Assembly (NCBI RefSeq): GCF_016767715.1
Contig: NZ_CP050145.1
Location: forward strand, 3,968,001-4,032,000
DNA length: 64,000 nucleotides
Origin: Mycobacteroides chelonae
GTDB taxonomy: Bacteria; Actinomycetota; Actinomycetes; Mycobacteriales; Mycobacteriaceae
Direction of reading: 5' to 3'
Positions within the stretch are counted from its first letter, which is position 1; each line of letters starts with the position of its first letter. The notes beneath the pieces were generated by a model that had not been told where the DNA came from, searched no databases, and was given only the letters and a program-made list of their open reading frames with translations. The translations under genes and the position numbers were made by a program. Positions 36,278-47,635 of the stretch are shown one piece after another.

Positions 36278-37222
36278 ATGACGGCCAGCACCGCCAAGGT
36301 CGGCGATATCGAGCTGTGCTACGAGGAGTTCGGCAACCCAGCCGACCCCGCGCTGCTACTCATCATGGGCATTGGCGCGCAGATGGTGTTCTGGCGCACC
36401 GAGTTCTGCCAGCAGCTCGCCGGCCAGGGCTACCGTGTCATCCGCTTCGACAACCGGGACTGTGGCCTGTCGACCAAGCTGGACGGGGTGCGCGCCGGGG
36501 GCGGATCGCTCCTTCCCACGATGGCGAAATTCCTTGCCGGAGTGAAAATTGCCGGCACCGCGTACACCCTGGTGGACATGGCGGCCGACGCGGCCGGTCT
36601 ACTCGATCATCTCGGCATCGAGCAGGCACATATCGTGGGCGCTTCGATGGGTGGCATGATCGCGCAGGTTTTCGCCGCCGAGCATCCTGATCGGACCGAG
36701 ACGGTCAGCATCATCATGTCGAGCAACAACCAGCCGTTCCTGCCACCGCCCGGACCACGTCAGCTGATGGCGCTGTTGACGCCTCCGCCCGCCGGCGCCA
36801 CCCGTGAGCAGATCATCGCCAATAGCGTGCAGGTGGGCCGGACCATCGGCAGTCCGAAATACCGCCAGTCCGAGGCGAAGTCATATCTACACGCTGCCGA
36901 GTACTACGACCGTAGCTACTACCCCAAGGGTTTCGCCCGGCAATTCGCCGCGATCATGGGGACCGGTAGCCTGGTGCCATTCAACAACCGAATCACCTCG
37001 CCCGCACTGGTTTTGCACGGCAGGGCCGACAAGCTGATGCGTCCTTCGGGAGCGCGCGCCATCGCTCGCGCCACCCCCGGCGCACGGTTGGCACTGATCG
37101 ACGGAATGGGCCACGATCTGCCCGAACCGCTGTGGAACCGGGTCATTGCCAAGCTCACCGAGAACTTCGCCCGATCAGAGCCCGCAGAGGACGCAACGGA
37201 ATCCGAGGCCGCGGACCGCTAA
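36278..37222 (+). CDS. lipG: Alpha/beta-hydrolase LipG
   Basis: 314 residues from the ATG at 36278, which is preceded by GAGGGAG and begins the conserved AKVGDIELCYEEFGNP block; earlier in-frame starts lie inside the kinase gene. The nucleophile elbow is GASMGGM, the acid lies in HGRADKLM and the histidine in DGMGHDLPEP. Gene order (Rv0647c-like, lipG, mycolate methyltransferase) matches M. tuberculosis Rv0645c-Rv0647c. M. tuberculosis LipG has been described as an esterase; the substrate here is not known. Confidence 0.9.
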   Translation: MTASTAKVGDIELCYEEFGNPADPALLLIMGIGAQMVFWRTEFCQQLAGQGYRVIRFDNRDCGLSTKLDGVRAGGGSLLPTMAKFLAGVKIAGTAYTLVDMAADAAGLLDHLGIEQAHIVGASMGGMIAQVFAAEHPDRTETVSIIMSSNNQPFLPPPGPRQLMALLTPPPAGATREQIIANSVQVGRTIGSPKYRQSEAKSYLHAAEYYDRSYYPKGFARQFAAIMGTGSLVPFNNRITSPALVLHGRADKLMRPSGARAIARATPGARLALIDGMGHDLPEPLWNRVIAKLTENFARSEPAEDATESEAADR

Positions 37223-37401
37223 TTAGGTCCCGTAGGGAACGATTTCGCCGGGATCAAGCTGGCTGTTAATTCTGCGCCGAATCCTTGTACCTGCTGCGGT
37301 CATGCTTTAACCTCGGCACGGGGTAACAGCCACCCCTAGATCCGATCAATCGCACGCGCGCCGTTCGGGGCACAGCGCCATCTCTCGCGAGAGGCCTTCG
37401 C

Positions 37402-38262
37402 ATGTCCAGATTGACCCCTAAGTTCTCTGATGTACAAGCACATTACGACCTGTCTGACGACTTCTTCGCGCTGTTTCTCGACCCCAGTAGGACCTACAGC
37501 TGCGCATACTTCGAGCCCGAGAGCCTGACACTCGCGCAGGCACAGCAGGCCAAGATCGACCTCGCGCTCGGAAAACTGGGTCTAGAGCCCGGGATGACCC
37601 TGCTGGATGTCGGCTGCGGTTGGGGTTCCACCCTGAAACGCGCCCTCGAGCACTACGACGTCAATGTCATCGGCCTGACCCTCAGCAAAAACCAATTCAC
37701 GCACGTCACCAAGCTTCTCGACTCCACTGAAAGTTCGCGCACGCACGAGGTTCGGTTGGCCGGGTGGGAGGAATTCGACGGCACCGTCGACCGAATCGTC
37801 AGCATCGGCGCCTTCGAGCATTTCGGCCACGAACGGTACGCCAGCTTCTTCGAGATGGCCCACCGGATACTTCCTGACGATGGAAAGATGTTGCTGCACA
37901 CCATTGTCAGCTTTCACCCGGAGGAATTGAAGCGCAGGGGAGTTCCGCTACTGATGTCGCGGGTTCGATTCATGCACTTTATGCTCACCGAGATATTCCC
38001 TGGTGGCCGTTTGCCTTCCGTACCGATGGTGGACCAGCATGCCGCGCAGGCGGGCTTCCGCATTACCCGCCACCAAGCGCTGCAACTCCACTATGCGCGC
38101 ACCCTGGACTGCTGGGCCGAGAACCTGGTCGCACACAAGGACGAAGCGATTTCCCTTCAATCCCAAGAGGTTTACGACAGGTACATCAAGTACCTGACAG
38201 GTTGCGCCGATGCCTTCCGGGAGGGCTGGATCGACGTAGTTCAGTTCACCTGCGAGAAGTAG
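37402..38262 (+). CDS. Mycolic acid methyltransferase (MmaA/CmaA/PcaA family)
   Basis: 286 residues, the normal length. The SAM site LLDVGCGWGS is at about 69-78. The family signatures AHYDLSDDFFALFLDPSRTYSCAYF (residues about 13-37) and GAFEHFGHERY are intact. These enzymes cyclopropanate or methylate meromycolate double bonds. M. tuberculosis has four paralogues here (mmaA1-4); only one is present in this window, so the exact activity cannot be assigned. The start has GAGAGG seven bases upstream. Its end overlaps glpD by 22 bases, convergently. Confidence 0.93.
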   Translation: MSRLTPKFSDVQAHYDLSDDFFALFLDPSRTYSCAYFEPESLTLAQAQQAKIDLALGKLGLEPGMTLLDVGCGWGSTLKRALEHYDVNVIGLTLSKNQFTHVTKLLDSTESSRTHEVRLAGWEEFDGTVDRIVSIGAFEHFGHERYASFFEMAHRILPDDGKMLLHTIVSFHPEELKRRGVPLLMSRVRFMHFMLTEIFPGGRLPSVPMVDQHAAQAGFRITRHQALQLHYARTLDCWAENLVAHKDEAISLQSQEVYDRYIKYLTGCADAFREGWIDVVQFTCEK

Positions 38263-39686
38263 GAGTCGACGAGGCCCTGAACCGCGCCGACAGCCAGTTC
38301 CTTGTCGGCGGGCACGAGCCCGATACGGGTACGACGATCGAGGACATCATCGGTGTCGAGCGCACCCTCATGAGTGAGCGCGAATTCGACTTGTTCACAG
38401 GTGATATCGACATCGTCGACCACCCGGGTACCCACGGCACCCGGCCAGTCGTCCACCACGGTCAGGTTCTGCGTCACACACTCCGAGGCCGCCAGCGGCC
38501 GGCGTTCCAGACCCGCGTCGAGGGCGTCCTCGGCCATCTTGCGATAGGTAGTCAGCTTGCCGCCCACCACGCTGACGACACCCGACTCAGATACCCGGAC
38601 CGCGTGCTTACGGGACAGGTCCGCGGTCGCGGAGTCATCACCGTCGAGAAGTGGTCGCAGCCCCGCGAAGCGTCCCGCCACATCCGATTCGGACAGTGAG
38701 GTCTGCAGCACCGTATTCACGGTGTCGAGGAGGAACTGCTCCTCCGCCGCAGAGGGTTCGGCCACATCCGGTACCGGACCGGGCGCCGGCTCGTCGGTGA
38801 GCCCGAGGTATACCCGATCGTGGATGGCGGGCAGGGCGAACACGAAACGGTTGATCGTGCCGGGCACCGGAACAGTCAGGGCGGCGGCAAGTCCGCCGAA
38901 GCTCGCCGCGCGGAACACCAGGTGTGTCCCACGGCTAGGACGCAGCTTAATGTCATGATCGACTTGGCCGGCCCATACCCCGGCGGCGTTGATGACCAAA
39001 CCCGCCTGTACCGCAATGGTATTGCCGGTCAGCTCGTCGCGAAGCATCGCGCCGTCGCCGGTGACCTGCTCGGCGGACACTCTGGTGAGGATGCGGGCAC
39101 CCAGACCCGCCGCCGTGCGTGCGATGGACACCACCAACCGTGCATCGTCGACGAGCTGCCCGTCGAAGGCCATCAATCCACCGCGAAGTCCGTTGCGCCG
39201 CACGGTCGGGGCCCGGCGGATGACTTCACCCGCGTCGATCGCGCGCGAGCGGGGCAGCACGTCGGCCGAGGTGTGCGCGAGCTTGCGCAACCCATCCCCC
39301 GCGACGAATCCCACCCGCACCAGGGTCCGGCTGAACATGCTCACCGCCGGGTGCAGCGGAACCACCTGCGCGAGCGGGTGAATGAGGTGCGGGGCGGTAC
39401 GCGTCATGAGGATGTGCCGCTCGATCGCGCTTTCCCTGGCAATACCCACCTGACCCGAAGCAAGATAGCGCAATCCGCCGTGCACCAGCTTGGAACTGAA
39501 TCTGCTTGTGCCGAAGGCAAGGTCGTGCTTCTCGACCAGCGTGACACGCAGGCCGCGACTCGCCGCGTCGAGTGCCACCCCGACACCGGTGATACCACCG
39601 CCGATGACGAGGACGTCAACCGGAGCGCCACCGGCCAGCGCGGCGAGATCGGCACTGCGTCGTGTGCTGTTGAGCTGGGTTGTCAT
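38241..39686 (-). CDS. glpD: FAD-dependent glycerol-3-phosphate dehydrogenase (GlpD1-like)
   Basis: 481 residues from the ATG at 39686, which has TTAGGAGA upstream. The N-terminal dinucleotide fold GGGITGVG is at about 29-36, followed by ASRGLRVTLVEKHDLAFGTSRFSSK, the GlpD signature. It oxidises sn-glycerol-3-phosphate to dihydroxyacetone phosphate at the membrane, passing electrons to quinone. The neighbours TetR, AgpS-like and DagK match M. tuberculosis Rv2249c-Rv2252, suggesting a shared glycerolipid function. Confidence 0.92.
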   Translation of the reverse strand: MTTQLNSTRRSADLAALAGGAPVDVLVIGGGITGVGVALDAASRGLRVTLVEKHDLAFGTSRFSSKLVHGGLRYLASGQVGIARESAIERHILMTRTAPHLIHPLAQVVPLHPAVSMFSRTLVRVGFVAGDGLRKLAHTSADVLPRSRAIDAGEVIRRAPTVRRNGLRGGLMAFDGQLVDDARLVVSIARTAAGLGARILTRVSAEQVTGDGAMLRDELTGNTIAVQAGLVINAAGVWAGQVDHDIKLRPSRGTHLVFRAASFGGLAAALTVPVPGTINRFVFALPAIHDRVYLGLTDEPAPGPVPDVAEPSAAEEQFLLDTVNTVLQTSLSESDVAGRFAGLRPLLDGDDSATADLSRKHAVRVSESGVVSVVGGKLTTYRKMAEDALDAGLERRPLAASECVTQNLTVVDDWPGAVGTRVVDDVDITCEQVEFALTHEGALDTDDVLDRRTRIGLVPADKELAVGAVQGLVDSYFSQVN

Positions 39687-39706
39687 GAACTCTCCTAAGG
39701 GGCGGA

Positions 39707-40306
39707 TCAAGCCGTGAGATATCCGTCGATGGCAGCGGCCAATTCATTCACCAGCTCATCCGGCGAGAGAATGTCGGCGACGATGCGCGCCGACTGGAGA
39801 ACCGATTGGCCGATCAGCAGCACCATCGCCGCCATCTGCTCAGGGCCACCGGTGCGAATCGATCCGTCCGCCTGACCCTCGGCGATGAGCAGCGCGGTCC
39901 AGCCGATGAGTGCGCGCTGGCTGGTGCCCAACCGCCGCACGATGTAGGTCAGCAGGAGTTCGGGATCGGACCGCAGGATTGCCGCGAAAATCGAGTGCTC
40001 ACGCACCTGGGTGACCAGACCTGCCACCGACTGGACCAGGCGATCGCGCGCATGCCCCTGTCCGGTCGCGGGCAGGATCGAGGCCATTTCCCGCGTCAGC
40101 AGTTCGGCGACCAGGGAGCGCACATCGGGCCAGCGCCGATACACCGACGGACGGCTGACACCGGCACGCTTGGCGACCTCCACCAGTGTGGTCCGACGCA
40201 CCCCGAACTCGGTGACGCAGGACAGCGCGGCATCGAGGATGCGTTCAGTGACGGGATCCGCCGGGACCTCCGCGACCCCGGCGATGTCTGTCGTCTCGAC
40301 CGTCAT
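39707..40306 (-). CDS. TetR family regulator (Rv2250c-like)
   Basis: 199 residues. The helix-turn-helix is at about 22-67, with TLVEVAKRAGVSRPSVYRRW as recognition region. The C-terminal part resembles TetR_C domains with SVLQSARIVADIL. It ends 20 bases before glpD on the same strand and is divergent from the AgpS-like gene. The inverted repeat at 40332-40370 is the probable binding site, so it likely controls both directions. Confidence 0.92.
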   Translation of the reverse strand: MTVETTDIAGVAEVPADPVTERILDAALSCVTEFGVRRTTLVEVAKRAGVSRPSVYRRWPDVRSLVAELLTREMASILPATGQGHARDRLVQSVAGLVTQVREHSIFAAILRSDPELLLTYIVRRLGTSQRALIGWTALLIAEGQADGSIRTGGPEQMAAMVLLIGQSVLQSARIVADILSPDELVNELAAAIDGYLTA

Positions 40307-40331
40307 GTCACCTCAACCTTCACCAGAAATC

Positions 40332-40370
40332 TGCGTTACAACTTGTCATCGTATGTAATACTGTAACGCA
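40332..40370. promoter_or_regulatory. 9-bp-arm inverted repeat in tetR-agpS intergenic region
   Basis: TGCGTTACA (40332-40340) and TGTAACGCA (40362-40370) are perfect arms with centres 30 bases apart. An extra TGTAAT half-site lies between them. The right arm includes the first base of the AgpS-like ATG. Three helical turns between arms would suit two dimers on one face of the DNA. Confidence 0.7.
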
Positions 40371-41962
40371 TGATGGAGTGGGACGCCTGGGGCGTGGCCG
40401 AAAAACGACAGACTCTCTCACCTCAGGTGAAGACGCTCTTGGCGTCTGCGCTGGGCATTCCCGAACGGGATCCGGTCAGTCGCGACGAATCGACCGTCAC
40501 CCTGTCCCCCGGCTCTCTCACCCACGAGCAGTTGACCGCCCTGTCGGATCTGCTCGGCACTGAGCATGTGCGCACCGATCACGGTGCCCGGCTGCGACAC
40601 TCGGGCGGCAAGAGCACCCCGGACCTGCTGCGCCGGCGCTCCACCGGCGTCCAGGAGGCGCCCGACGCCATCGTCTACCCGGCATCGCATGACGAGGTGT
40701 CCGCACTCCTCACGCTGTGCGGTGAGCAGGCCATCGCGGTCGTACCGTTCGGCGGCGGCACCAGCGTCGTCGGCGGGCTGGACCCCGAGCGCGGCGAATT
40801 CACCGCAGTCATCGCGGTGGACCTTGGGCGGATGTCCGGCCTGGTCTCCCTTGACGAGGAATCCGGAACGGCCGTGCTACTGCCCGGAACGACCGGGCCC
40901 AAGGCCGAAGAACTCCTTGGCGCCAAAGGCTTTTCGCTCGGACACTTTCCGCAGAGCTTCCGGTTCGCGAGCATCGGCGGTTTTGCCGCCACCCGCTCCT
41001 CCGGGCAGGCCTCCAGCGGATACGGGCGCTTCGACGCGATGGTGGATGCGGTCCGGATCGCCACCCCGCGCGGAGATCTGGAGCTGGGCAGGGCGCCCGC
41101 GTCGGCAGCCGGACCCGACCTACGGCAGCTCTTCCTGGGATCGGAAGGAGCCCTCGGCATCATCACCGAGGTGACGGTGCGCGTGCACCGGCTCCCCGAG
41201 GAAACCTGGTACCAGGGCTGGTCCTTCCCCTCCTTCGATGCCGGGGCCCAGGCGCTGCGCACACTGGTCCAGTCCGATGCCGCACCCACCGTGCTGCGGC
41301 TGTCCGATGAAGCCGAAAGCGGACTCAATCTCGCACTGGCCAAAGACATCGGCGGGAAGAACCCTGCCGCCGGAGTGCTGGCGATCACCACGGTCGAGGG
41401 CACCCCGGGGCATGTCGCCGCCCGCTCGGCCGAAGTGGCGGCCGTTCTCAGCGCCGCCGGTGGCACCGCCCTCGGCGACGAGCCCGGCAAGGCTTGGGAT
41501 CACGGCCGTTTCGATGCACCGTACCTGCGCGATGCCCTCATCGACGCCGGCGCGGTGGTGGAGACGTTGGAGACCGCGACCTCATGGCGCAACCTCGCCA
41601 CCCTGCGTATGGCGGTCACCACTGCACTCTCTGAAACACTGGGCGCCCAAGGCACCCCGCCATTGGTGTTGTGCCATATCTCGCACACCTATCGCACCGG
41701 TGCCTCGCTCTACTTCACCGTGGTGTGCGCGGCCGCCGAGGATCCGATGACCCAATGGGGCAAGGCGAAGAAGGCCGCGGGTGACGCCATCGTCGCCGCG
41801 GGTGGCACCATCACCCACCATCACGCGGTAGGGCGCGATCATCAGCCGTGGCTTGTCGATGAGGTCGGCGAGCTCGGCATCGAGATACTGCAGGCGGTGA
41901 AGCGAACCGTCGATCCGCGGGGAATTCTCAACCCCGGCAAGCTAATTCCTGTCAGCGAGTAA
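40370..41962 (+). CDS. agpS: FAD-binding oxidase, alkyl-DHAP-synthase-like (AgpS, Rv2251-like)
   Basis: 530 residues of the vanillyl-alcohol-oxidase/PCMH flavoprotein family. The FAD pyrophosphate loop VVPFGGGTSVVGGL is at about 124-137. The C-terminal GGTITHHHAVGRDH histidine tract resembles the alkyl-dihydroxyacetonephosphate synthase active site. If it works as AgpS it would exchange an acyl for an alkyl group on DHAP, starting ether lipids, which fits glpD and dagK next door. A D-lactate-dehydrogenase-like activity is the alternative. Confidence 0.82.
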   Translation: MMEWDAWGVAEKRQTLSPQVKTLLASALGIPERDPVSRDESTVTLSPGSLTHEQLTALSDLLGTEHVRTDHGARLRHSGGKSTPDLLRRRSTGVQEAPDAIVYPASHDEVSALLTLCGEQAIAVVPFGGGTSVVGGLDPERGEFTAVIAVDLGRMSGLVSLDEESGTAVLLPGTTGPKAEELLGAKGFSLGHFPQSFRFASIGGFAATRSSGQASSGYGRFDAMVDAVRIATPRGDLELGRAPASAAGPDLRQLFLGSEGALGIITEVTVRVHRLPEETWYQGWSFPSFDAGAQALRTLVQSDAAPTVLRLSDEAESGLNLALAKDIGGKNPAAGVLAITTVEGTPGHVAARSAEVAAVLSAAGGTALGDEPGKAWDHGRFDAPYLRDALIDAGAVVETLETATSWRNLATLRMAVTTALSETLGAQGTPPLVLCHISHTYRTGASLYFTVVCAAAEDPMTQWGKAKKAAGDAIVAAGGTITHHHAVGRDHQPWLVDEVGELGIEILQAVKRTVDPRGILNPGKLIPVSE

Positions 41963-42846
41963 TGCCGATGACCCACCTCACCGTCCTGACGAATCCGGCA
42001 GCCGGTCACGGCGCAGCGCAGGCAGCCGAGGCTGCCATCGCGCATCTGCGAGCGCGTGGGCTGACGGTGACGCATCACGCCGCGTCATCGGCGTCGGAAT
42101 CGCACGCACTGGCCCAGGAAGCCGCCCGCACGGGCGCCCGCGGGATCGTCGCCGCGGGCGGAGACGGTCTGGTGAGCATCGCGCTGCAGGCGGTCGCGTC
42201 CACCCCGGTAGCGCTGGGCGTCATCCCCATCGGTACCGGAAATGATTGCGCCCGCATGCTGGACATCCCGCTCGGCGACCCGGTTGCCGCCGCCGACGTG
42301 ATCGCGTCCGGAAACACCCGGGTGATCGACTGCGGGCGCGTGCAATACAACGGACACACAACTTGGTTTGCCACCGTGGTGGCATCGGGATTCGACTCGT
42401 TGGTCAATGATCGGGCCAACCGGATGAGCTGGCCCCGTGGCCGGCGCCGGTATGACATCGCCATGGCGTTGGAAGCGGCGAAGCTGCGGCCGCTACTGTT
42501 CCGCATCGAATTGGATGACCAGGTGATCGAGACCGATGTCACCCTGGTCGCGGTCGGAAACGGAACCTCGTATGGCGGCGGAATGCGCATCTGCCCCAAT
42601 GCCATTCTGGACGACGGGTTGCTGGATGTGACCGTGGTGGCCGCAGGCGGACGGCTGCGCCTGCTGCGGCTCTCCCCCACGGTCTACAAGGGCACCCATG
42701 TCGATCTGCCCGAGGTCAGCACCTTCCGGTCGCGGCGTGTCCGGCTGTCCGCCGCCGATATCACCGCCTATGCCGACGGCGATCCGGTGGCGCCCCTGCC
42801 GATCGATATCGATGTCGTTCCCGGAGCCCTGACCGTCTTCGCCTGA
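41962..42846 (+). CDS. dagK: Diacylglycerol kinase (Rv2252-like)
   Basis: 294 residues of the DagK/LCB5 lipid kinase family. The nucleotide-binding AAGGDGL (about 64-70) and IGTGNDCAR (about 90-98) motifs are intact. It phosphorylates diacylglycerol or a related lipid alcohol; the M. tuberculosis homologue has been linked to phosphatidylinositol mannoside supply. The ATG overlaps the previous stop by one base (TAATG). A second in-frame ATG two codons later is possible. Confidence 0.9.
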   Translation: MPMTHLTVLTNPAAGHGAAQAAEAAIAHLRARGLTVTHHAASSASESHALAQEAARTGARGIVAAGGDGLVSIALQAVASTPVALGVIPIGTGNDCARMLDIPLGDPVAAADVIASGNTRVIDCGRVQYNGHTTWFATVVASGFDSLVNDRANRMSWPRGRRRYDIAMALEAAKLRPLLFRIELDDQVIETDVTLVAVGNGTSYGGGMRICPNAILDDGLLDVTVVAAGGRLRLLRLSPTVYKGTHVDLPEVSTFRSRRVRLSAADITAYADGDPVAPLPIDIDVVPGALTVFA

Positions 42847-42884
42847 CCGTTGCGCCGGATCCGGAAAATTTTTTTCCCGCGAGG

Positions 42885-42911
42885 TGTCTGAACGGTGATG
42901 CGCGGTTCGTC
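42885..42911 (+). promoter_or_regulatory. ECF-type promoter of yciI-sigma operon
   Basis: TGTCTG (42885-42890) and CGTC (42908-42911) are separated by 17 bases, the form expected for an ECF sigma promoter. The flanks TGTCTGA...TCAGACA also form a 7-bp inverted repeat (42885-42916). The downstream sigma factor would thus activate its own operon. The leader to the ATG at 42971 is about 50 bases and carries GGAGGG. Confidence 0.55.
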
Positions 42912-42970
42912 AGACAGGTAGAGAGTGGATCGCAGAGTTCCGCTCACTGATACCGACGGAGGGCTCCACC

Positions 42971-43669
42971 ATGCATTACCTCGCGCTACTCATAGGTCCC
43001 CAGCAGGAACGCACCCCCGACGAGGCTGCGCAGGAACTGACGGATTACTTGAACTTCCAGGCCAAGGCAGCGTCAGTCATCCGCGCTGGCGACGCGCTGT
43101 ATCCCGAAACCGACAGCGTCCGGATCACCGGCGGACCCGATGCCCCCGTCATCACCGACGGTCCGTTCGCCGAGGGCGCCGACGTCGCGAACGGCTACTA
43201 CGTATTGGAGGCGGACAATCTCGATGACGCCCTTGCCTTGGCCCGGGACATCCCGGAGGCCAAGCGCGGCGCGGTCGAAGTGTGGCCACTGGTCCACTGC
43301 TCCCAGGAATTCGGAGGACAGGGATCCACAAGCTGGCTCGCACTGCTGTTGGAGCCCGGAGAACACGCACATGTACCGGGCAGCCCCGAATGGGAGGCCG
43401 TGGCGGCCAAGCACGGGGTGTTCGGTGAGAAGGCAAGTGGGCACATCAAGATCGCGGGACCGCTGCATCCCCCGTCCACGGCCACCACGGTCCGGGTCCG
43501 CGACGGAGAGACTGTGCTCACCGACGGCCCGTACGTCGAGGGAAGTGAAATCGCGAACGGTTTCTACGTGCTCACCACCGATGACCGCGACCAAGCCATC
43601 CAGCTGGCCTCGCAGCTGCCGGCATCGGCGGTGCAGTTGCGGCAGCTCACCGGCGTCTCGGGTTTCTAA
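42971..43669 (+). CDS. Tandem YciI/DGPF-domain protein
   Basis: 232 residues made of two YciI-like ferredoxin-fold halves (about 1-110 and 118-232). Each has the TDGPFAEG/TDGPYVEG (DGPF) motif followed by an (A)NGYYVL or NGFYVL strand. YCII-related proteins are small enzymes or ligand-binding proteins of uncertain role. DGPF proteins are the standard genetic partner of ECF42 sigma factors, and that gene follows six bases downstream. Confidence 0.9.
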   Translation: MHYLALLIGPQQERTPDEAAQELTDYLNFQAKAASVIRAGDALYPETDSVRITGGPDAPVITDGPFAEGADVANGYYVLEADNLDDALALARDIPEAKRGAVEVWPLVHCSQEFGGQGSTSWLALLLEPGEHAHVPGSPEWEAVAAKHGVFGEKASGHIKIAGPLHPPSTATTVRVRDGETVLTDGPYVEGSEIANGFYVLTTDDRDQAIQLASQLPASAVQLRQLTGVSGF

Positions 43670-43675
43670 CACCGG

Positions 43676-46596
<2,921 letters not shown>

Positions 46597-46637
46597 TCAA
46601 CTCTCGCACACCTTGCTCCCCGGTGAACACGAACCCG

Positions 46638-47288
46638 TCAGCCGTGCAGGCCCTGGTTGTCACGTGCGAGCTTGGTGGCCAGCACGGCAACCTGCGTGCG
46701 GCGTTCAAGGTCCAGTTTGGTGAGCAGACGTGAGACGTAATTCTTGACCGTCTTCTCCGCCAAGAACATTCGTTCCGCGATCTGACGGTTCGTGAGCCCC
46801 TCCCCGATCAGTTCCAACAACGTGCGCTCCTGCGCGGTGAGCCCGGCCAACGGCGACGGGTTGTCCGCCGCCGCCCGCAGCTTGTTCATCAACGCGGCGG
46901 CGGCCCGGTTGTCCAGCAGCGAGCGCCCCGCGCCCACGGTGCGGACCGCGGAGATCAACTCCATCCCCTTGATGTCCTTGATGACGTAGCCGCCGGCGCC
47001 CGCCATGATCGCGTCGAGCATGGCGTGTTCGTCGGTGAATGAGGTCAGCATCAGACAGTTGAGATTCGGCAGCTTGGAACGCAACTCGCGACACAGCTCG
47101 ACGCCGTTGCCGTCGGGAAGGCGAATGTCCAGCACTGCGATGTCTGGTTGAAGTGCCGGGATGCGTGCCATCGCCTCGGCCACCGAAGACGCCTGCCCGA
47201 TTACCGAGAAGTCCTCTTCCTCTTCGAGCAGGTCAGCCAGACCGCGGCGTACCACCTCATGGTCGTCGACCAGGAACACCGTGATCAT
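46638..47288 (-). CDS. devR: Dormancy response regulator DevR/DosR
   Basis: 216 residues from the ATG at 47288 ([11 protein letters not shown]), equivalent to known DevR starts, with GGAAA upstream. The receiver domain has the phospho-acceptor Asp54 in LDIRLPDG. The C-terminal LuxR-type helix-turn-helix contains [25 protein letters not shown]. The frame is also open upstream to an ATG at 47354, giving a 238-residue form with a 22-residue extension; that ATG overlaps the stop of a small ORF. The DosR box at 47541-47560 suggests autoregulation. Confidence 0.94.
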   Translation of the reverse strand: MITVFLVDDHEVVRRGLADLLEEEEDFSVIGQASSVAEAMARIPALQPDIAVLDIRLPDGNGVELCRELRSKLPNLNCLMLTSFTDEHAMLDAIMAGAGGYVIKDIKGMELISAVRTVGAGRSLLDNRAAAALMNKLRAAADNPSPLAGLTAQERTLLELIGEGLTNRQIAERMFLAEKTVKNYVSRLLTKLDLERRTQVAVLATKLARDNQGLHG

Positions 47289-47350
47289 GTCCGTTTCCCT
47301 TCCACCCGCTGCACCCAGTGTGGCACCGGCGACGGAATCCAGCAGCGGCA

Positions 47351-47482
47351 TCATCGCAGTCCACCCACGTAGAGATCGCCGATGTTCTTGTCGCTGTGCG
47401 ATATCGCGTCCAGCAGATGACGGGCCGACACCAGCGTCCCGACGCTCGCGCTGTCCTGAAGTGGGATAGAGCGCACCGACAT
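47351..47482 (-). CDS. Small ORF (43 aa) upstream of and overlapping extended devR
   Basis: 43 codons from the ATG at 47482, with GGAAGGA at good spacing, encoding a peptide starting [15 protein letters not shown] and ending in YVGGLR. Its TGA overlaps the ATG at 47354 of the N-extended devR frame (ATGA), the usual sign of coupled translation. I recognise no family. It lies between the DosR box and devR, so it should be on the devR transcript. Confidence 0.5.
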   Translation of the reverse strand: MSVRSIPLQDSASVGTLVSARHLLDAISHSDKNIGDLYVGGLR

Positions 47483-47540
47483 GGCATTCCTTCCCGTCGT
47501 ACCCGTTGTTTCACGGTAGGACGCCAAGGATCTGGACCGC

Positions 47541-47560
47541 TACGGTCTTTGGTCCCTACT
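47541..47560 (-). promoter_or_regulatory. DosR box upstream of devRS
   Basis: On the minus strand GGGACCAAAGACCG matches the dormancy box GGGACTWWAGTCCC at 11 of 14 positions. It lies about 60 bases before the small ORF start, a normal activator position, implying that DevR controls its own operon. Confidence 0.65.
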
Positions 47561-47564
47561 CACG

Positions 47565-47614
47565 ACAAAACCCCCGTTTCCTCCCTCGGCACGAAGGGGA
47601 AACGGGGGTTTTGT
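47565..47614. terminator. rplKA terminator
   Basis: ACAAAACCCCCGTTTCC and GGAAACGGGGGTTTTGT are perfect 17-bp arms around a 16-base loop, with A and T tracts at both ends. It closes the rplK-rplA transcript and insulates the devR promoter region right beside it. Confidence 0.9.
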
Positions 47615-47635
47615 GCAGCTAATGCGCGTGGGAGG

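Noticed and set aside
47257..47514. 85-codon minus-strand frame overlapping the devR start
   Set aside because: Cys/Arg/Thr-rich out-of-frame product. The 43-codon frame in the same place has the better ribosome site and stop-start overlap.
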